64,000 nt of DNA, taken from NCBI GenBank assembly GCA_001972305.1, contig BDDD01002131.1, forward strand, positions 86,623-150,622. Direction: 5' to 3'. This document shows positions 1 through 11,222 of the stretch, piece by piece. Each line of letters begins with the position of its first letter. Position 1 is the first letter of the stretch. Source of the stretch: Cephalotus follicularis (Eukaryota; Streptophyta; Magnoliopsida; Oxalidales; Cephalotaceae). The notes below the pieces were generated by a model that was not told where the DNA came from, searched no databases, and saw only the letters and a program-made list of their open reading frames with translations. The position numbers and the translations under genes were made by a program.

Positions 1-446
1 AATTTACTATAGTATTGTATCATCCAAAGCATTCATGCTAAAACCTATAAAAAAAAATTCAATTTGGAGTTGGGGGATATCTAAGATATCCTCCACATTA
101 CAGTGTAACCAGTGTTTATAGTTTAGAATATCCATTTATAGAATTGCATCAAAAAATAAGTGTGAAAATATTTTTCTCATAATAAAAAAATCAGTTCCGT
201 CCTCAATCACTCTAAGGGCGCAATTTGAACCCTAAACATAGTGATAAATGATCTCCACATTTCACACATAAAAAAAAGGTCTTCGATTTTATTAATCTAT
301 ATTCCTGTTGTACTTAGTATTCATATTATACTTAGTAATTTTAACGCTATTTAAAGGGTTCTCATGTATACTCTTTTAGATAAGAGACACACAAGAATTA
401 ATACAAACATATGTTTTCCAAAATTTCCTTCACAATATTTGCATCA
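1..446 (+). mobile_element. Possible 3' part of a Ty1/copia-type LTR
   Basis: The stretch ends in TTTGCATCA directly against TGGTATCAGAG, the usual junction between a plant LTR and a primer site for initiator tRNA-Met. Upstream lies a TATTTAAAG promoter-like string (about 349) and an A/T-rich stretch, as in short copia LTRs. The LTR start is outside the window or decayed, and no second LTR was found. The assignment rests on the junction alone. Confidence 0.4.
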
Positions 447-457
447 TGGTATCAGAG
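447..457 (+). other. Primer binding site, tRNA-iMet type
   Basis: TGGTATCAGAG is the complement of the 3' end of plant initiator tRNA-Met and directly follows an LTR-like CA end. It would prime minus-strand DNA synthesis of a retrotransposon. Confidence 0.5.
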
Positions 458-1239
458 TACGGTTGTTGCTAATCTCGAAGGTATACTAAACCACATTGGC
501 TAACATCAATAATGTACATCATTTTATTTCTTGCTATTTTTAACAGGTAGTTTATTTTTGTTTCAATCACGAAACACTTACATTTTTCACACCTCTTGTA
601 CTGTTGAACTCAGCATATCGACATCTATTGGTCTGCAATTTTTCATCGTCATCAGAGCTTCCTTTATTCGTCACACGCCGCCGTTATATTCAGTCAGTTG
701 TCCATTCTTCATTCCATAAGTTCATGTTATATTCAAGCAACACTAGTGGTACTCTTTGTCCTCCAATATACACCTCCGTGAAATTTCAGGACCTGACGAC
801 GCTGAATGAAGTCTCACGCATTGTATGCGCCGTTCATTGCGTCTGGTCTTCAGTGCTGCTCCTATCCAACCTTTCAACCAATCTGATTCATTTGATCAGA
901 CCCGAGCCAGCCACTGCAGAATTGAGCCATCTTTAGCCGAGCCGAGTAGTTGACTTTTACAAAAAAACCTTTTTCATTTCAGTATAGGTCTAATTATTTT
1001 CTTTTCACCGTTATCTAACATTCGACATTGCATGAGGCACCAATATCTAATTTGTGGCGAGGACTGTTGTTAAGACTGTGTCATCTCCTTACTATCACGT
1101 TGCGCATTTGTAATGACTTGAACCTTATGTACTATATTTTAGCATACGCATTTCATATTTATTGCTTTATATTTTGTTTGATTGAGGTATTTTATGCCCA
1201 TTATTATATTATTATGTATGCATACATGTCATGTCCTGA
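458..1239. other. Unassigned decayed DNA after the primer site
   Basis: No protein domain is recognised. A 110-codon open frame at 604-936 has low-complexity composition and no gag motifs. It is probably decayed retrotransposon leader or unrelated DNA. Homology to family F begins near 1240. Confidence 0.3.
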
Positions 1240-2548
1240 ACTGTGAGGAAACCCCCACGACTCGACATGTGATATACATTCACTTCAATCCATTCATATC
1301 ATAATAATCAACCTCCAAAAAGTGCTATAAAATTTAAAACTTTACATCAAAGTCATGCAAGTGGAATAATCAATTGAATATATTCTAACTCTTATAATTT
1401 TATGAAAATCGGGCATGCAGTATCCGTTTATCGGACTATGCCCCCTGTAAAGAAAAACACATTTCATATATCCACACTCTCGAAGGAGGAACCAACAGTT
1501 TATACAATGGGCTCAGCCCTCAGCAAATCACAACTTAAATCAGAATTACATCATTCTAATACCTCAAGTGATGAACCCATCCATATCCAATACATCAACA
1601 CACATATCATAAGCACTGCCACATGTCGGTAGGTCGATAGATGAAATAAAACATGTCTCTTATATATATCAGTCTTATGAATCCATATAAATTAGTTATA
1701 TATACACGAGGCCCTGATAAGCAACTTATACAATTCATATAAGCATTCATAAAAAAAACCATATATAAGATCTGGTTATCATCCATAATCTGCTACAGAA
1801 ATCTGTCTGTCACAATCTCATTCACTGTAATCCATCACCTGGGCCTGACCCATTCCATTACAATGAAATGGGTCAGCGACATATAGTCGGGTAGGTATAC
1901 TATATGCAATGAATGCAACAGTATAACAGTGTATGTGTGCAGCCGTATAACAGTATTCCATGTAATGCAATAGTATAACCATATATGTATATGCATGGAA
2001 TGTTATATGCATGAATGCCAATTGCAGACAGCTTCGATATACCAACCATCCCTAAGCGGGGGTATACTTGGCTATGCCTAATCATATCAAAGGTCGTAGG
2101 CCTGCAGACACTCCATAAATAATCAGTAATCATAACAATCCATAAGGGGTCAATCCATAAGGTCTGTGTCACGCCCCCCGTTTCGAGAAGACAACATTAA
2201 ATCGGTAAAGGCAATTAACATATAAATTCAGCTTATGCAAAAACCATAAAATTTAACTTTTAAACAAGAGATCAGTTGCGGAAGCATAAGATTCATAAGC
2301 TGAAAACTCGTAACGTACATCCCATACTGCACGCTACCCAAAACAAGTCTGTCATTGTTAAAAGCCCACGAAACAGAGCGTGATCACGGTACAATATTAA
2401 ATCCCATCATTAACAAAACCATAAGTACAGTGCAACAAAAATCCTTTAACAAAACAGTTATTACAACTTAGAAAGTATAACCAAGAACAATAACGACATA
2501 ACGACATGTTCTTCATCCATCCCAGTCCAATCGTTCCACTGCATCAAT

Positions 2549-4038
2549 CTATAAAGTAGGGGGTTAGCCTTTGTCCTCACTCGGCGAAGTCATAAAAGTA
2601 GTTCGGGATCAACATTAAATGCATGTCATGTAATGTATGCATAAATGATGCAGTGCAGGAAATACCAGTTTATATATATATGAGAAATATATATATTTTA
2701 GCAGTACAGTAAACTAACAGTGGGTACATATATAAGAAAATATATGTATGCAAGAACAGTACAGCTGTAACCCGGCCAGGGTTACATCAACAGGCACAGT
2801 AATGTCCGAAAAGGACCAACAGGCAGTACAGTATATCCACAAAGGACCACAACAGTCAGGCAGTATGTGTAACGCCGCCAACTCCTGGCCCCACGTTCAC
2901 TCCCACTTCGGTCCCTACACCAGGCAACCAAGCGAGGCAACAGTACAGTACAGTGAGTCACCCAGCAAACTTCTGGCCCCTAGGTCAACCCTATGACTAG
3001 CAGGCGCTGGCAGCCTCCGTCATGCAACCAGTGGCTGAAGCACAACCACATAGAAATTCACAGAGCAAACAGTGAATCAAATAGTAAACTGTGCAGTAAC
3101 AGTACAGTGGTGATCGTTTAGATCGACAACAAGCAGTTCATTTTCAAATATTTCTGGAAGTAGCAAATATTTGAAATATGTATTTTCAGTAGTAGAAATA
3201 CTTTTGAACAATTCAGTAGTGTAAATCGCTTTCCAGTTCGTTCGAAAATACGTTATCAATCAATACATATTTTCAAAATCGCGCATTCCGAGTTTACATA
3301 TGCATTTCTAAATATCAAAACTTTAGAAATCATAAACGATCTACAAAAGAAAACAAACAGGCAGTAAATAGTGTATATGCAATGCATACAAATGCTCAAA
3401 TGCACCCAAACAGGAATCGGGATCATTTCGCATCGTTAGCTAAGGAAACCTCCAAATAGTACCAAAAGACGTCAATGTCTATTTAAAAGGCGTCGATGTC
3501 TTTTGTCCATCAGCGTCGATGTTCAAGTCCTTAGTGTCAGCGCATTCCACTGTTTAAAGATGTCGATGTCCATTTCATACGCATCGACGCTCAAGGTCTG
3601 GAACCTTTAAACGTCAGCGTATTGCTTACGGCGTCGACGCGTTAAGGTAGGAACCTTAGGCGTCGACATGTAATACGTCAAAACCCAAGTAGATAGCCTA
3701 AGGCGTCGATGTCTTTCTAAAGATGTCGATCTGTTTCACGTCAGTAACCAAGCAATAACCCAAAGACGTCGATGTTCTTAAAAGGCATCGATGTTTATCG
3801 AGTAGCAGTCGTCTTCTTCCTCACGACTTAACAGACAGTAGCCATTACAAACCATATACATGCAAAACAACATGTAATCAAGGCAGGAAACCAACATGCA
3901 AATACGTATTACATATCTAGCATAACATGGCATTAATCCAGTGAGAAAAATCAATTCAGTATTCATGCAATTTATACACCAAAATCATAGTCCATGCATG
4001 AACATTAATCTCAAGATTACAGTTATGGCTTCCCCTAC
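2549..4038 (-). other. Putative LTR leader intron (G1)
   Basis: On the minus strand AAAG/GTAGGG (GT at 4038-4037) follows the block CCTAACTTGGAA. The segment ends CCCCCTACTTTATAG/ATTGATG (AG at 2550-2549). Both ends lie in sequence conserved across families A, B, C and G. Splicing is inferred, not shown. Confidence 0.45.
3470..3792. repeat. GTCGAC-core array 2 of solo LTR G1 (GCGTCGACGC dialect)
   Basis: About 15 degenerate copies of GCGTCGACGC are present. The first pairs have cores at 3473/3494, 3517/3538, 3564/3585 and 3615/3635, and later ones at 3707/3727 and 3770/3789; most pairs are 19-21 bp apart with longer gaps between pairs. Most deviations are C-to-T or G-to-A at the central CpG, as expected from methylcytosine decay. 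The array lies inside the putative leader intron. Confidence 0.8.
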
Positions 4039-4282
4039 CTTTAGTTCCAAGTTAGGAACTGGAAAGTCCACCTCTTTGCGTTCCAAACTGGGCACAACAG
4101 CTCCAAGAATCGTCCCGTTGCTGCTAGCCCACAAGCTCTAAGTTCCAAGCTCCAAATTGCTCAACAATGGTGGTTTGGGTTTTCTCTCCTTAACTTTCTA
4201 TTTTCTTACCCTCACTGTGTTTCTCTCAAGCCTCCGGTTCTTTCCCAATCAGTAACAGCCAAAGGTAAGAGGTGAAGGCTGT

Positions 4283-4290
4283 CTTTTATA
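4283..4290 (-). promoter_or_regulatory. TATA box of solo LTR G1
   Basis: TATAAAAG on the minus strand is placed about 250 bp upstream of the putative splice donor and downstream of GTCGAC array 1. This is the same order as in B and C. Confidence 0.5.
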
Positions 4291-4644
4291 CAACTCACGT
4301 TCGTTTCTTCTTCCTCCGTGTTTTTGTTGCAGGTCACATGTGTCTAGGACACTCCCCACCCCTACATGCAATAGCTGGGTTTGTTTCTCAGTCCTTGTCT
4401 CAGCCCTCATGCCAGACAATGCCACATTCCTTCTAACCGTCCATTGCATGCACACATGCCCCTCTCTTCTTTGCACTTGTTGCATGTTCATACCCATGCC
4501 ACACTTGTCCTCACAACTTCAGTCATGCAGGTTAGGGAGTCATATGCATGCTCAACACGTCCCATTTCATGCCTCAAGGCGCCTGCAAAAGGCCCTAATT
4601 AGATTCCCTTTGCACGTTATTTTGTCAGCAGAGTAACGTGCCTG

Positions 4645-4806
4645 ACATTCGATGTTTACGCATCGACGTCTTCTTAAAAGACGTTGACGTCTTTTCCCTT
4701 TTACACGAGGGCGTCGATGTCCTCGCCTGCATCGACTTGCATGTGCATGCAGTTACGTGCGCCCCTTTGCTTAAAGGAGTCGATGTGTTTAGAAAGGCGT
4801 TGACGC
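4645..4806. repeat. GTCGAC-core array 1 of solo LTR G1
   Basis: Copies of the GCGTCGATG/CATCGACG type have cores near 4650, 4664, 4685, 4715 and 4733, and more around 4780-4805. The array is upstream of the TATA box in LTR orientation. Confidence 0.7.
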
Positions 4807-5123
4807 GTTTCCTCCAAAACAACGTCGTTTTACCCTTTTTAACATTCCTTTAACATTTTTACTCTAAAATCCACATTATTAGAGTTTGGAAAACATCATC
4901 AAAGTCTTGGAAATCCATTCTTTTATTAATTCCACAATAAAGACACATTACATTGTGAAATTACAACATAGGGAAAATCTCGGGCGTTACAGTCTGAGTA
5001 CTATCATGGCCTTCTGGCTCGAGATAGTACAACCACCACCTACACACCCCACCTACACACCCCACCCTTGGATCTTAGCCACGTGGAATCGAGATAACAC
5101 TGACCACACCGTGCATACCATAG

Positions 5124-5310
5124 GGCTTGTCCTCCATGGTCCCAGCCCCTACCTTTTGGCTTGTCCACAATGGTCCCAGCCAAAACCGTTCGACTTGTCC
5201 ACAATGGTCCCAGCCGATACCGCAACCGTAAGGCTTGTCCACAATGGTCCCAGCCTATCCCGTAATCATAAGGCTTGTCCACAATGGTCCCAGCCTATCC
5301 CGTAACCATA
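5124..5310. repeat. Minisatellite, about 40-bp units, in F copy 1
   Basis: Five imperfect units each contain CTTGTCCACAATGGTCCCAG (the first has CTCCATGG). The plus-strand F copy has a different minisatellite in the corresponding region (10395-10576). Confidence 0.85.
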
Positions 5311-5984
5311 TGATATGGTCTAACATTCATAACCTTCATGACCGAAATGAAGATTATGAATGGGTTATCTCGTTAGGTCTCAAACAATAATAACCATCAA
5401 TCATAATCGTACCGTACCCGTAACCCATATCCGTATAACTATACAAATGATAGGGACCTAATGAAAAGGATCACGTAGGATCCATATCCATCAAAACCAT
5501 TTATAAAACCATTTTTCGTAACCGTTTCCGTAATCGTTTTCGTAACCGTTTGTAAAACCATTTTCCGTAACCATAAACCATTTGGTTGGTCCCTATCAGA
5601 GTTTGTAAAGCAGTGGAGAGGAAGTCCAACTAGGATATCCGCGTCCAGATGCCCCAATGGAACTATCCTAACAATTTTTGAAATCCATTTCGAAATCCAT
5701 AAAACAATGGAGAGGAAATCCAACTAGGATATCCGCATCCAGATATCCCAATGGAACTATCCAAACCATTTTTGAAAACCATTTCTGTAAAACCCTTTGA
5801 ACGTTTATAAAACCCTTTTATTGAACTTTCTTTAAAGGTTTACTTGAAAGTAAATTTTGGAGACTAAACGTGTTCCATAGGCGACAAGGCATTAGGAAAG
5901 CTTCCTATGGAATCCATTTGGAGATAAAACTGTTTGGGATTGAAAATCATGTAAAATAGTAAAGTTTGGTTAAACAGAGCCTTA

Positions 5985-6140
5985 AGAGTTGATGTCGTTA
6001 CACTAAGCGTCGACGGTTAAGGCATTATGCCTTAAGCATCGACCCATAGCCATTTGTAATGCATAAGCATCGATCACTTGCGCATGAGTGTTGACTAATC
6101 AACACAAAGCATCGACTGATCAACCCCATGGCATAGACGG
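5985..6140. repeat. GTCGAC-type array in F copy 1
   Basis: Six to seven degenerate copies (GCGTCGACGG, GCATCGACCC, GCATCGATC, GTGTTGACT, GCATCGACTG, GCATAGACGG) are separated by A/T-rich spacers, reverse-complementary in position to the array at 9486-9700. Confidence 0.7.
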
Positions 6141-7365
6141 TTTGTCAACAAATGGGCAGTTCATAAACAGTTCAAGAAAACCAGATGAAAATCCGTTTCA
6201 AGTCAATTTACAATTCGGTTCAAAAGAAGATTTAATCTCCAAACATAAATGGAAACTCAAAACCAGTTTTAAACCATTGAAATTCGTTTTATATCCCTCG
6301 AATTAAGAGAAGGCATAATTGAACTTCTCTCAATTCTCCATTCCGTCCGTTATACCCGTACACATTTCCTTAAGCCATAAAATCATCAATCAAGCATAAC
6401 CGTAACAATCCATTTCGCACACAATAATCAATTTACGGCCATATTAGTCCATACAATCCATTCAAAATGTATGAATGCAAGAAAAATAGTATAACCTACC
6501 TGTTAGTAATTGAGCTTGGAAACCTCCTATCCTTGGTCACTTCTTTCACGCTGTATATACAATACGTTTCCGTTACACTCTACACACAGGAAGCAAACAC
6601 TGTCGCCACCGAAGCTCCGACCAAATTCTGGCCAACACACTGAAGTTCTGGCCATGCCATAGACAACCCTCAAATTAGAAGATCTACACATTACCACCAG
6701 AGACTCGTCGTGAGTCACCGTAGAAGGCGCTGCCATGGCCGACAGTGATTCCAACTCACTAAGTTGACTCGTCGGTCATCAACAACTCTGGCCACCTCAC
6801 AAACTGACCTCCACAAGACCCATTCTACACATCTCTACTTGAGACTCGCCGTGACTCGGCTCCAAATACCATGTCATAGGCTATAGCGAGCCAAAATCAC
6901 TGAGTCAACTAGGCAATCTATTCTGACCAAAATACGCCTCAGCCAACACCAAAATCGATGTAGCTGTTCTTCAAGGTGAAGAACAGCTCCATACGCGAGG
7001 CTATCGGCTGCAAAAAACAGACGACAGTGACGCAATGCTTGGGGAGGAAGAAGGAAAAAGAGGGAGAATGAGAGGAAGAGGGTTATCGTGCAATGGAGCT
7101 CGTAGTCTTCTCTTCCCGGTCCAGCGCCTTATGCCATTGTCTTCTCCGGTGCCCTCTCTCCGTCTCACTTTATGTTCTCTGGTGCGGGCGCTTTATGCGG
7201 CCGCCTCTCCCTTTCTATATACTGGCGCTTCATGCGCCTGTAATTATTATTTTTTAATTATTTATTTCTCCTTCTCTCTTTCCCTTTCTAGTCCATACAT
7301 ACAACACTCGGCCCGTTCGCCACAATTATTTATACAATTATTGTTATAAAATTCGGGGCATTACA

Positions 7366-8044
7366 ATACATATTCCATTATTGTTCGGGATATTTAATAT
7401 GAGTTTTAGTGAGTAAGGTCGTTGTTAATTGAAACCACATGTTCTAAGAGGTTTGAGACCACTTAAATTCCCTTAAAAGGTCGGTTGTCCCAACACTTCT
7501 GACCCACTCTCAAACATCTCTCTCTCTCTCTCCACCAAATTCTCTCCCTCTCTTGAGAACCATAACCAACTCAACAGCTTCTCTTCCTTCTCCATTAATG
7601 CTGAACCAACCATTAACCATTAAGGGAGAAGACTAATTCTTTTTCTTGCATGAACCACCCATTGAAGCTTGCAAATCAATTATGATCCTGGGACTTTAGT
7701 CCAATCTCCAATTTCCAATAGATTTTCAACCTACAAGCTTTAAATCATTGTGGTAGATATTCTCTACCTAAAACACATCTAATTATGCCTATATAAACTG
7801 ACTGATTGAATGATATTGATTGAAATTGATTGTATTGATTGAAAATTAGGGTTTGTATAGAGATTTTGACCTAGATTGGATCCTAGGATGAAATCAATGG
7901 TTTAAAGTTTTCCGAACTGATTTATAAACCCTAAATGACTTTTATAAAGCTTTGCTTTTGAAAGAAATGATTTGGAATTGAAATGGAATTGAAAATGGCA
8001 ATCTTGCATCCTGCAGATTTGCCTCTGTGCTATTTAAGCGTCGA
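7366..8044. other. Spacer between the two inverted F LTRs
   Basis: This 679-bp A/T-rich stretch contains a CT run near 7521 and short TTGATTGA-type direct repeats (7800-7850). There is no open frame above 60 codons and no recognised element. It may be the old locus into which both F copies inserted. Confidence 0.4.
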
Positions 8045-8397
8045 TTTAATGCCTGAAATTTTATAAATAATTAATTTGATATTGGCACAGTTTATGGTCT
8101 TATTGAGCTGATGGAGCCCAAATCAATAAAAATCATCGCGTATTGGAGTCGCAAATCATAAGGCCCAAAATGACTAATAAAGCCCACTTTTAATGCGTGA
8201 CAATAAGGCCCTTTGTTCGCATTTTTATTGCGATTATTTTGGTACCTATTCGAATAATTAATATCACAAAATTGGCATTAAACGGGACCCAGGCCTTAGT
8301 ATTTTGGCTGGTAAATACTAAAGAAGAGGCAAAGTTTAAAGGAAGAAGTATGAGACACGGGCGCATAAGGCGCCAGTGCAAAGAAAGAAACAGACGC

Positions 8398-8400
<3 letters not shown>

Positions 8401-8444
<44 letters not shown>
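8401..8444. repeat. (GA)22 microsatellite
   Basis: An uninterrupted GA dinucleotide run begins the purine-rich leader of F copy 2. Similar purine tracts sit in the promoter-proximal part of the I and D LTRs. Confidence 0.97.
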
Positions 8445-8446
<2 letters not shown>

Positions 8447-9485
8447 AGGAGAGACAGTGGGAGAGAAAGGGAGAGAGGGCGTCGGAGACGATGCCAAAGC
8501 CAGCCACCTGACCGGGAGAGCACGGCGGTCAACCCAGGACCTCCACCGGACGGTAACTCCTCCTTCCTCTTCCTCGTTTTCCTTCTTTTTCCCTTCTCTT
8601 TCCTCGACGTTTTCGCCTCTGCCATGCGTTTTGCCACCGGTTAGAATCGCGGATGGTGCTGGTCTTCATCTAGAAGGCTAGTTCTGCTCGTTTTGACCAC
8701 TGTTTAGGCGCCATTCAGCCGAAAACGGCCGGATTCGAACTGACGAGTTGACTCAGTGAACAAACTCACTGCCACCTTTGACCGCGCGTTTAGCGCTGAG
8801 TCTCGACGAGTTAAGGGCAAGGGTGTGTAAAGTTGATGATTGTGATTCATTTATGGTGGTAGCCGGAGTTGTGGACGATTGACGAGTCAACTCAATGAGT
8901 TGAACTCACTGGTCGGCCGTGACAGCGCGTTTCACGGCGAGTCACGGTGAGCCTCCAATGGTTTTGAACATATCGTCCAATGTGGAACCTATTTTTGGGT
9001 TTCGCCGGAGCTAAATGAGTTGGCCAGAAGCTGGCCGAAGCTCCGATGGCGGCTGTTCTTGGTTTTCATGCGTGGAGTGTAACAGAAATGTGTTGTACAT
9101 GCAGGATAAAGGAAACGAGCAAGGATAAACGAAACGATCAAGGATAGAGGATTTCCAATCTTTACAAGCTTAGTTGCTAAGAGGTAGGTTATACTATTGC
9201 TTGCATTACATTCATGCATTCTAAATGATTATATGGATTGATATGTGTACGAATTGCACTTGTATGGATGCATGATTGTATATATATATATACGAGCATA
9301 CGGATGGATATGTATACTGCATATGGAATATGATATAAGGGTTCGATGTTGAATTAAGAGGAGATGAATTCTTGGCTTCTCTTAATTCATGGGCTATGGG
9401 ATGAATCTAAAAGGGCTTTGAACTGTTTTGGACATAGTTCCATTGATTTACGAACTCTTTCACAAACTGCATTTTCTACCAAAAC

Positions 9486-9700
9486 TGTCGACGCTTTATG
9501 CTTTCAAAACTAAACCCGTCCACGCTTTCATGTCTTAAACTGAGTAGTCGATGTTTTATACTTATGCTTTTAAAACTATCGACGCGTTTATGAGTTAAAC
9601 CAAACAGTCGATGCTTTATGCTTTAAAACAAACAGTTGATGCTTTATACTTGTGCTTTTTAAAACTGTTGACGCCTGAGGCTAAGCATTGACACTTAGTT
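9486..9700. repeat. GTCGAC-type array in F copy 2, spaced about 30 bp
   Basis: Eight motif copies (TGTCGACGC and variants) have cores at 9489, 9520, 9549, 9580, 9609, 9637, 9669 and 9689. Spacings are 31, 29, 31, 29, 28, 32 and 20 bp. The period is near three helical turns rather than the two seen in the other families. Confidence 0.85.
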
Positions 9701-10394
9701 CCCTATTCTACCAAAACACACTGTTTTGCATGGTTTTCTATCCAAAATGGTTCTATCTTCAACCGGATTCCATAGAAAACCTCCCTAAGGCTTTGTAACC
9801 TATGCAAAATCCTTATGTATCACTTTTGATTTCTAAAACGATGTTCAAAGTGAAGTTTTAAGGAAGGTTCTCAATAAAAGAGTTTTACGCAAATGGTTTC
9901 TAAATGGTTTTCAAAATGGTCAGGATAGTTCCATTGGGATATCGAGACGCGGATATCTTATTTGGACTTCCTCTCCATTGTTTTATGGATTTTAGAATGG
10001 TCAGGTACTTCCATTGGGACATCTGGGCGCGGATATTCCCATTTGGACTTCCTTTCCATTCATTATAATTACGATAGGGACCAACCAAATGATATATGAA
10101 AAATTGATTACAAAATGGATTATGGACACAAAAATGGCCATTGGATATGAAAAATGACTAATGATTACGAAATGATCTTTATATGATTTGACGGATGTGG
10201 ATCCTATGAGATACTTTACGAAACGGTCCATATCCTTTAAATGAATATATGTTATGGATTACGAGTATTATAAGGTACGACTTGATATATATTTTTGTTT
10301 GAGACGTATGAGATAACCCATTCATAACCTACGTTTCCATCACGAGGGTTATGGGTGTTCGATCACATCATCATTGGAGGTTATCGGCGCCTAT

Positions 10395-10576
10395 GGGTTC
10401 TGACCGTTTTTATAGCTTTACCACTATACTACGAGTTCTGACCGTTTTTACGTCTTTACCACTATACTACGGGTTCTGACCGTTTTTACGGCTTTACCAC
10501 CATACTACGGGTTCTGACCGTTTTTACGGCTTTACCACTATACTTACGGGCTCTGACTGTTTTTACGGCTTAGCCA
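10395..10576. repeat. Minisatellite, about 38-bp units, in F copy 2
   Basis: Five units each carry GGTTCTGACCGTTTTTACGG (or a close variant) and most continue CTTTACCACTATACTAC. The unit differs from the minisatellite at the matching place in F copy 1. Confidence 0.88.
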
Positions 10577-10910
10577 TGATGTGATCAGCGTTATCTCTTC
10601 CCCACTCAGCTACGACCTCAAAAGGGTAGGTAGTCGGTGGTAGTACTATCTCGGGCCGGAGGGGCATAGTAGTACTCAGACCTATGGATTGTTTATCCCT
10701 ACGCATGATGACTGATTGTTTATGGAGTGTCTGCAGGCCTATGGCCTTTTATGTGATTAGGACCAGCCCAGTATACCGTTGCTTAGGGACAATTGGTATA
10801 CTGACGCCGTCCGCAATTGTCATTTATGCACACGACATGCCATACATATATATTATACTGTTGCACACATTTCACCATTATGCCGATGCACTACATGACA
10901 TTGGTTCGGG

Positions 10911-11222
10911 ATGCGACAGTCGATGTTTTGCCCGGCATCGCCGCTTAGAGCACTTAACATTGAAAAAGCGATCGGCTGCCCGACTAAGTGCTGACGCTTA
11001 AGTTGTGGGTGTCGTTGCTTAAGCTTGGGTTTCTTCCAGTGTTGACCGATGATGTTGAGTGCCAATGCATGGTTAAGTGCCAACACTTAACCCTAAGTCT
11101 TGATGCTTAAGCAGTCATTTCCACAAACTAAGCTACTGGGATCATTAAGCATTGATGCTTTAACCTAGGCGTCGCCGATTAAACACTCGCAATTAAATAT
11201 GGTCTCAGGTTTGGTGTGACAA
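10911..11222 (+). repeat. Orphan GTCGAC-type array and LTR-like end
   Basis: Degenerate motifs (CAGTCGATG, TGTTGACCG, GCGTCGCCG and others) alternate with CTTAAG-rich spacers and end in TCAGGTTTGGTGTGACAAA. The same 19-mer follows array 1 in the 5' LTR of element B (30082-30100). This is probably a fragment of another LTR U3 fused to F; no boundary repeats were found. Confidence 0.5.

Larger units (their letters stand above)
2167..4991 (-). mobile_element. Solo LTR G1 of a Ty3/gypsy family
   Basis: The 2825-bp LTR has TGTCAC...GTTACA ends and a perfect 5-bp target duplication but no internal region, so it is a solo LTR left by recombination between the two LTRs of a complete element. It is the same family as the solo LTR at 41103-43667. 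Read on the minus strand it contains a GTCGAC-type array, a TATA box, a 45-nt conserved block ending AAAG/GTAGGG, a second array, GGCTAACCCCCTAC...TAG/ATTGATG, and ATGCTTCCGCA close to the 3' end. Several of these blocks recur in A, B and C. Only non-coding open frames are present. Confidence 0.93.
2162..4996. repeat. Target site duplication GTCTG around solo LTR G1
   Basis: GTCTG occurs at 2162-2166 and at 4992-4996, immediately outside TGTCACGCC...GGCGTTACA. A perfect 5-bp duplication proves integrase-mediated insertion into the F LTR. Confidence 0.93.
1240..7365 (-). mobile_element. Family F LTR copy 1 (minus), interrupted by a solo LTR
   Basis: Outside the nested solo LTR (2167-4991), this block matches the reverse complement of 8045-10910 and the direct sequence of 11223-12153. 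Shared landmarks include the GACCCATT/AATGGGTC segment near 1845 and 11680, the GGATATCCGC segment near 5635 and 9950, and the (A)GGTAGGTTATACTATT segment near 6490 and 9183. The right end GGGGCATTACA (to 7365) is the reverse complement of an LTR start TGTAATGCC. The left (3') end is unclear. It carries a minisatellite, a GTCGAC-core array and a GA/CT-rich promoter-proximal segment. No coding region is recognised. Family assignment beyond long plant LTR is not possible. Confidence 0.6.
8045..10910 (+). mobile_element. Family F LTR copy 2 (plus)
   Basis: It starts TTTAATGCCTGAAATTTTATAA, matching the reverse complement of the right end of F copy 1 (TGTAATGCCCCGAATTTTATAA) with the first G changed to T. 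The order of shared blocks is the mirror image of copy 1: a GGCGC..GCGCCAGT segment (8360), a GA-rich leader, AGAG/GTAGGTTATAC (9181), a GTCGAC-type array (9486), the GGATATC block (9940), a minisatellite (10395) and TCTGCAGGCCTATGG (10729). Homology stops near 10910. No coding domains and no target duplication could be defined. Confidence 0.6.

Noticed and set aside
604-936. 110-codon open frame as a gene
   Set aside because: No homology pattern, overlapping open frames, and location in decayed retrotransposon DNA.
5124-5310. Centromeric or telomeric satellite
   Set aside because: Only five 40-bp units confined to one LTR; no telomere repeat or 150-180-bp monomers anywhere in the window.
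7366-8044. Host gene promoter or exon between the F LTRs
   Set aside because: No frame above 60 codons and no splice-consistent coding pattern; A/T-rich with simple repeats only.
8190-8690. Protein-coding genes in the GA/CT-rich stretch of F (also 14034-14354)
   Set aside because: Open frames on both strands come from purine-only sequence and encode Arg/Glu or Ser/Leu repeats without domains.
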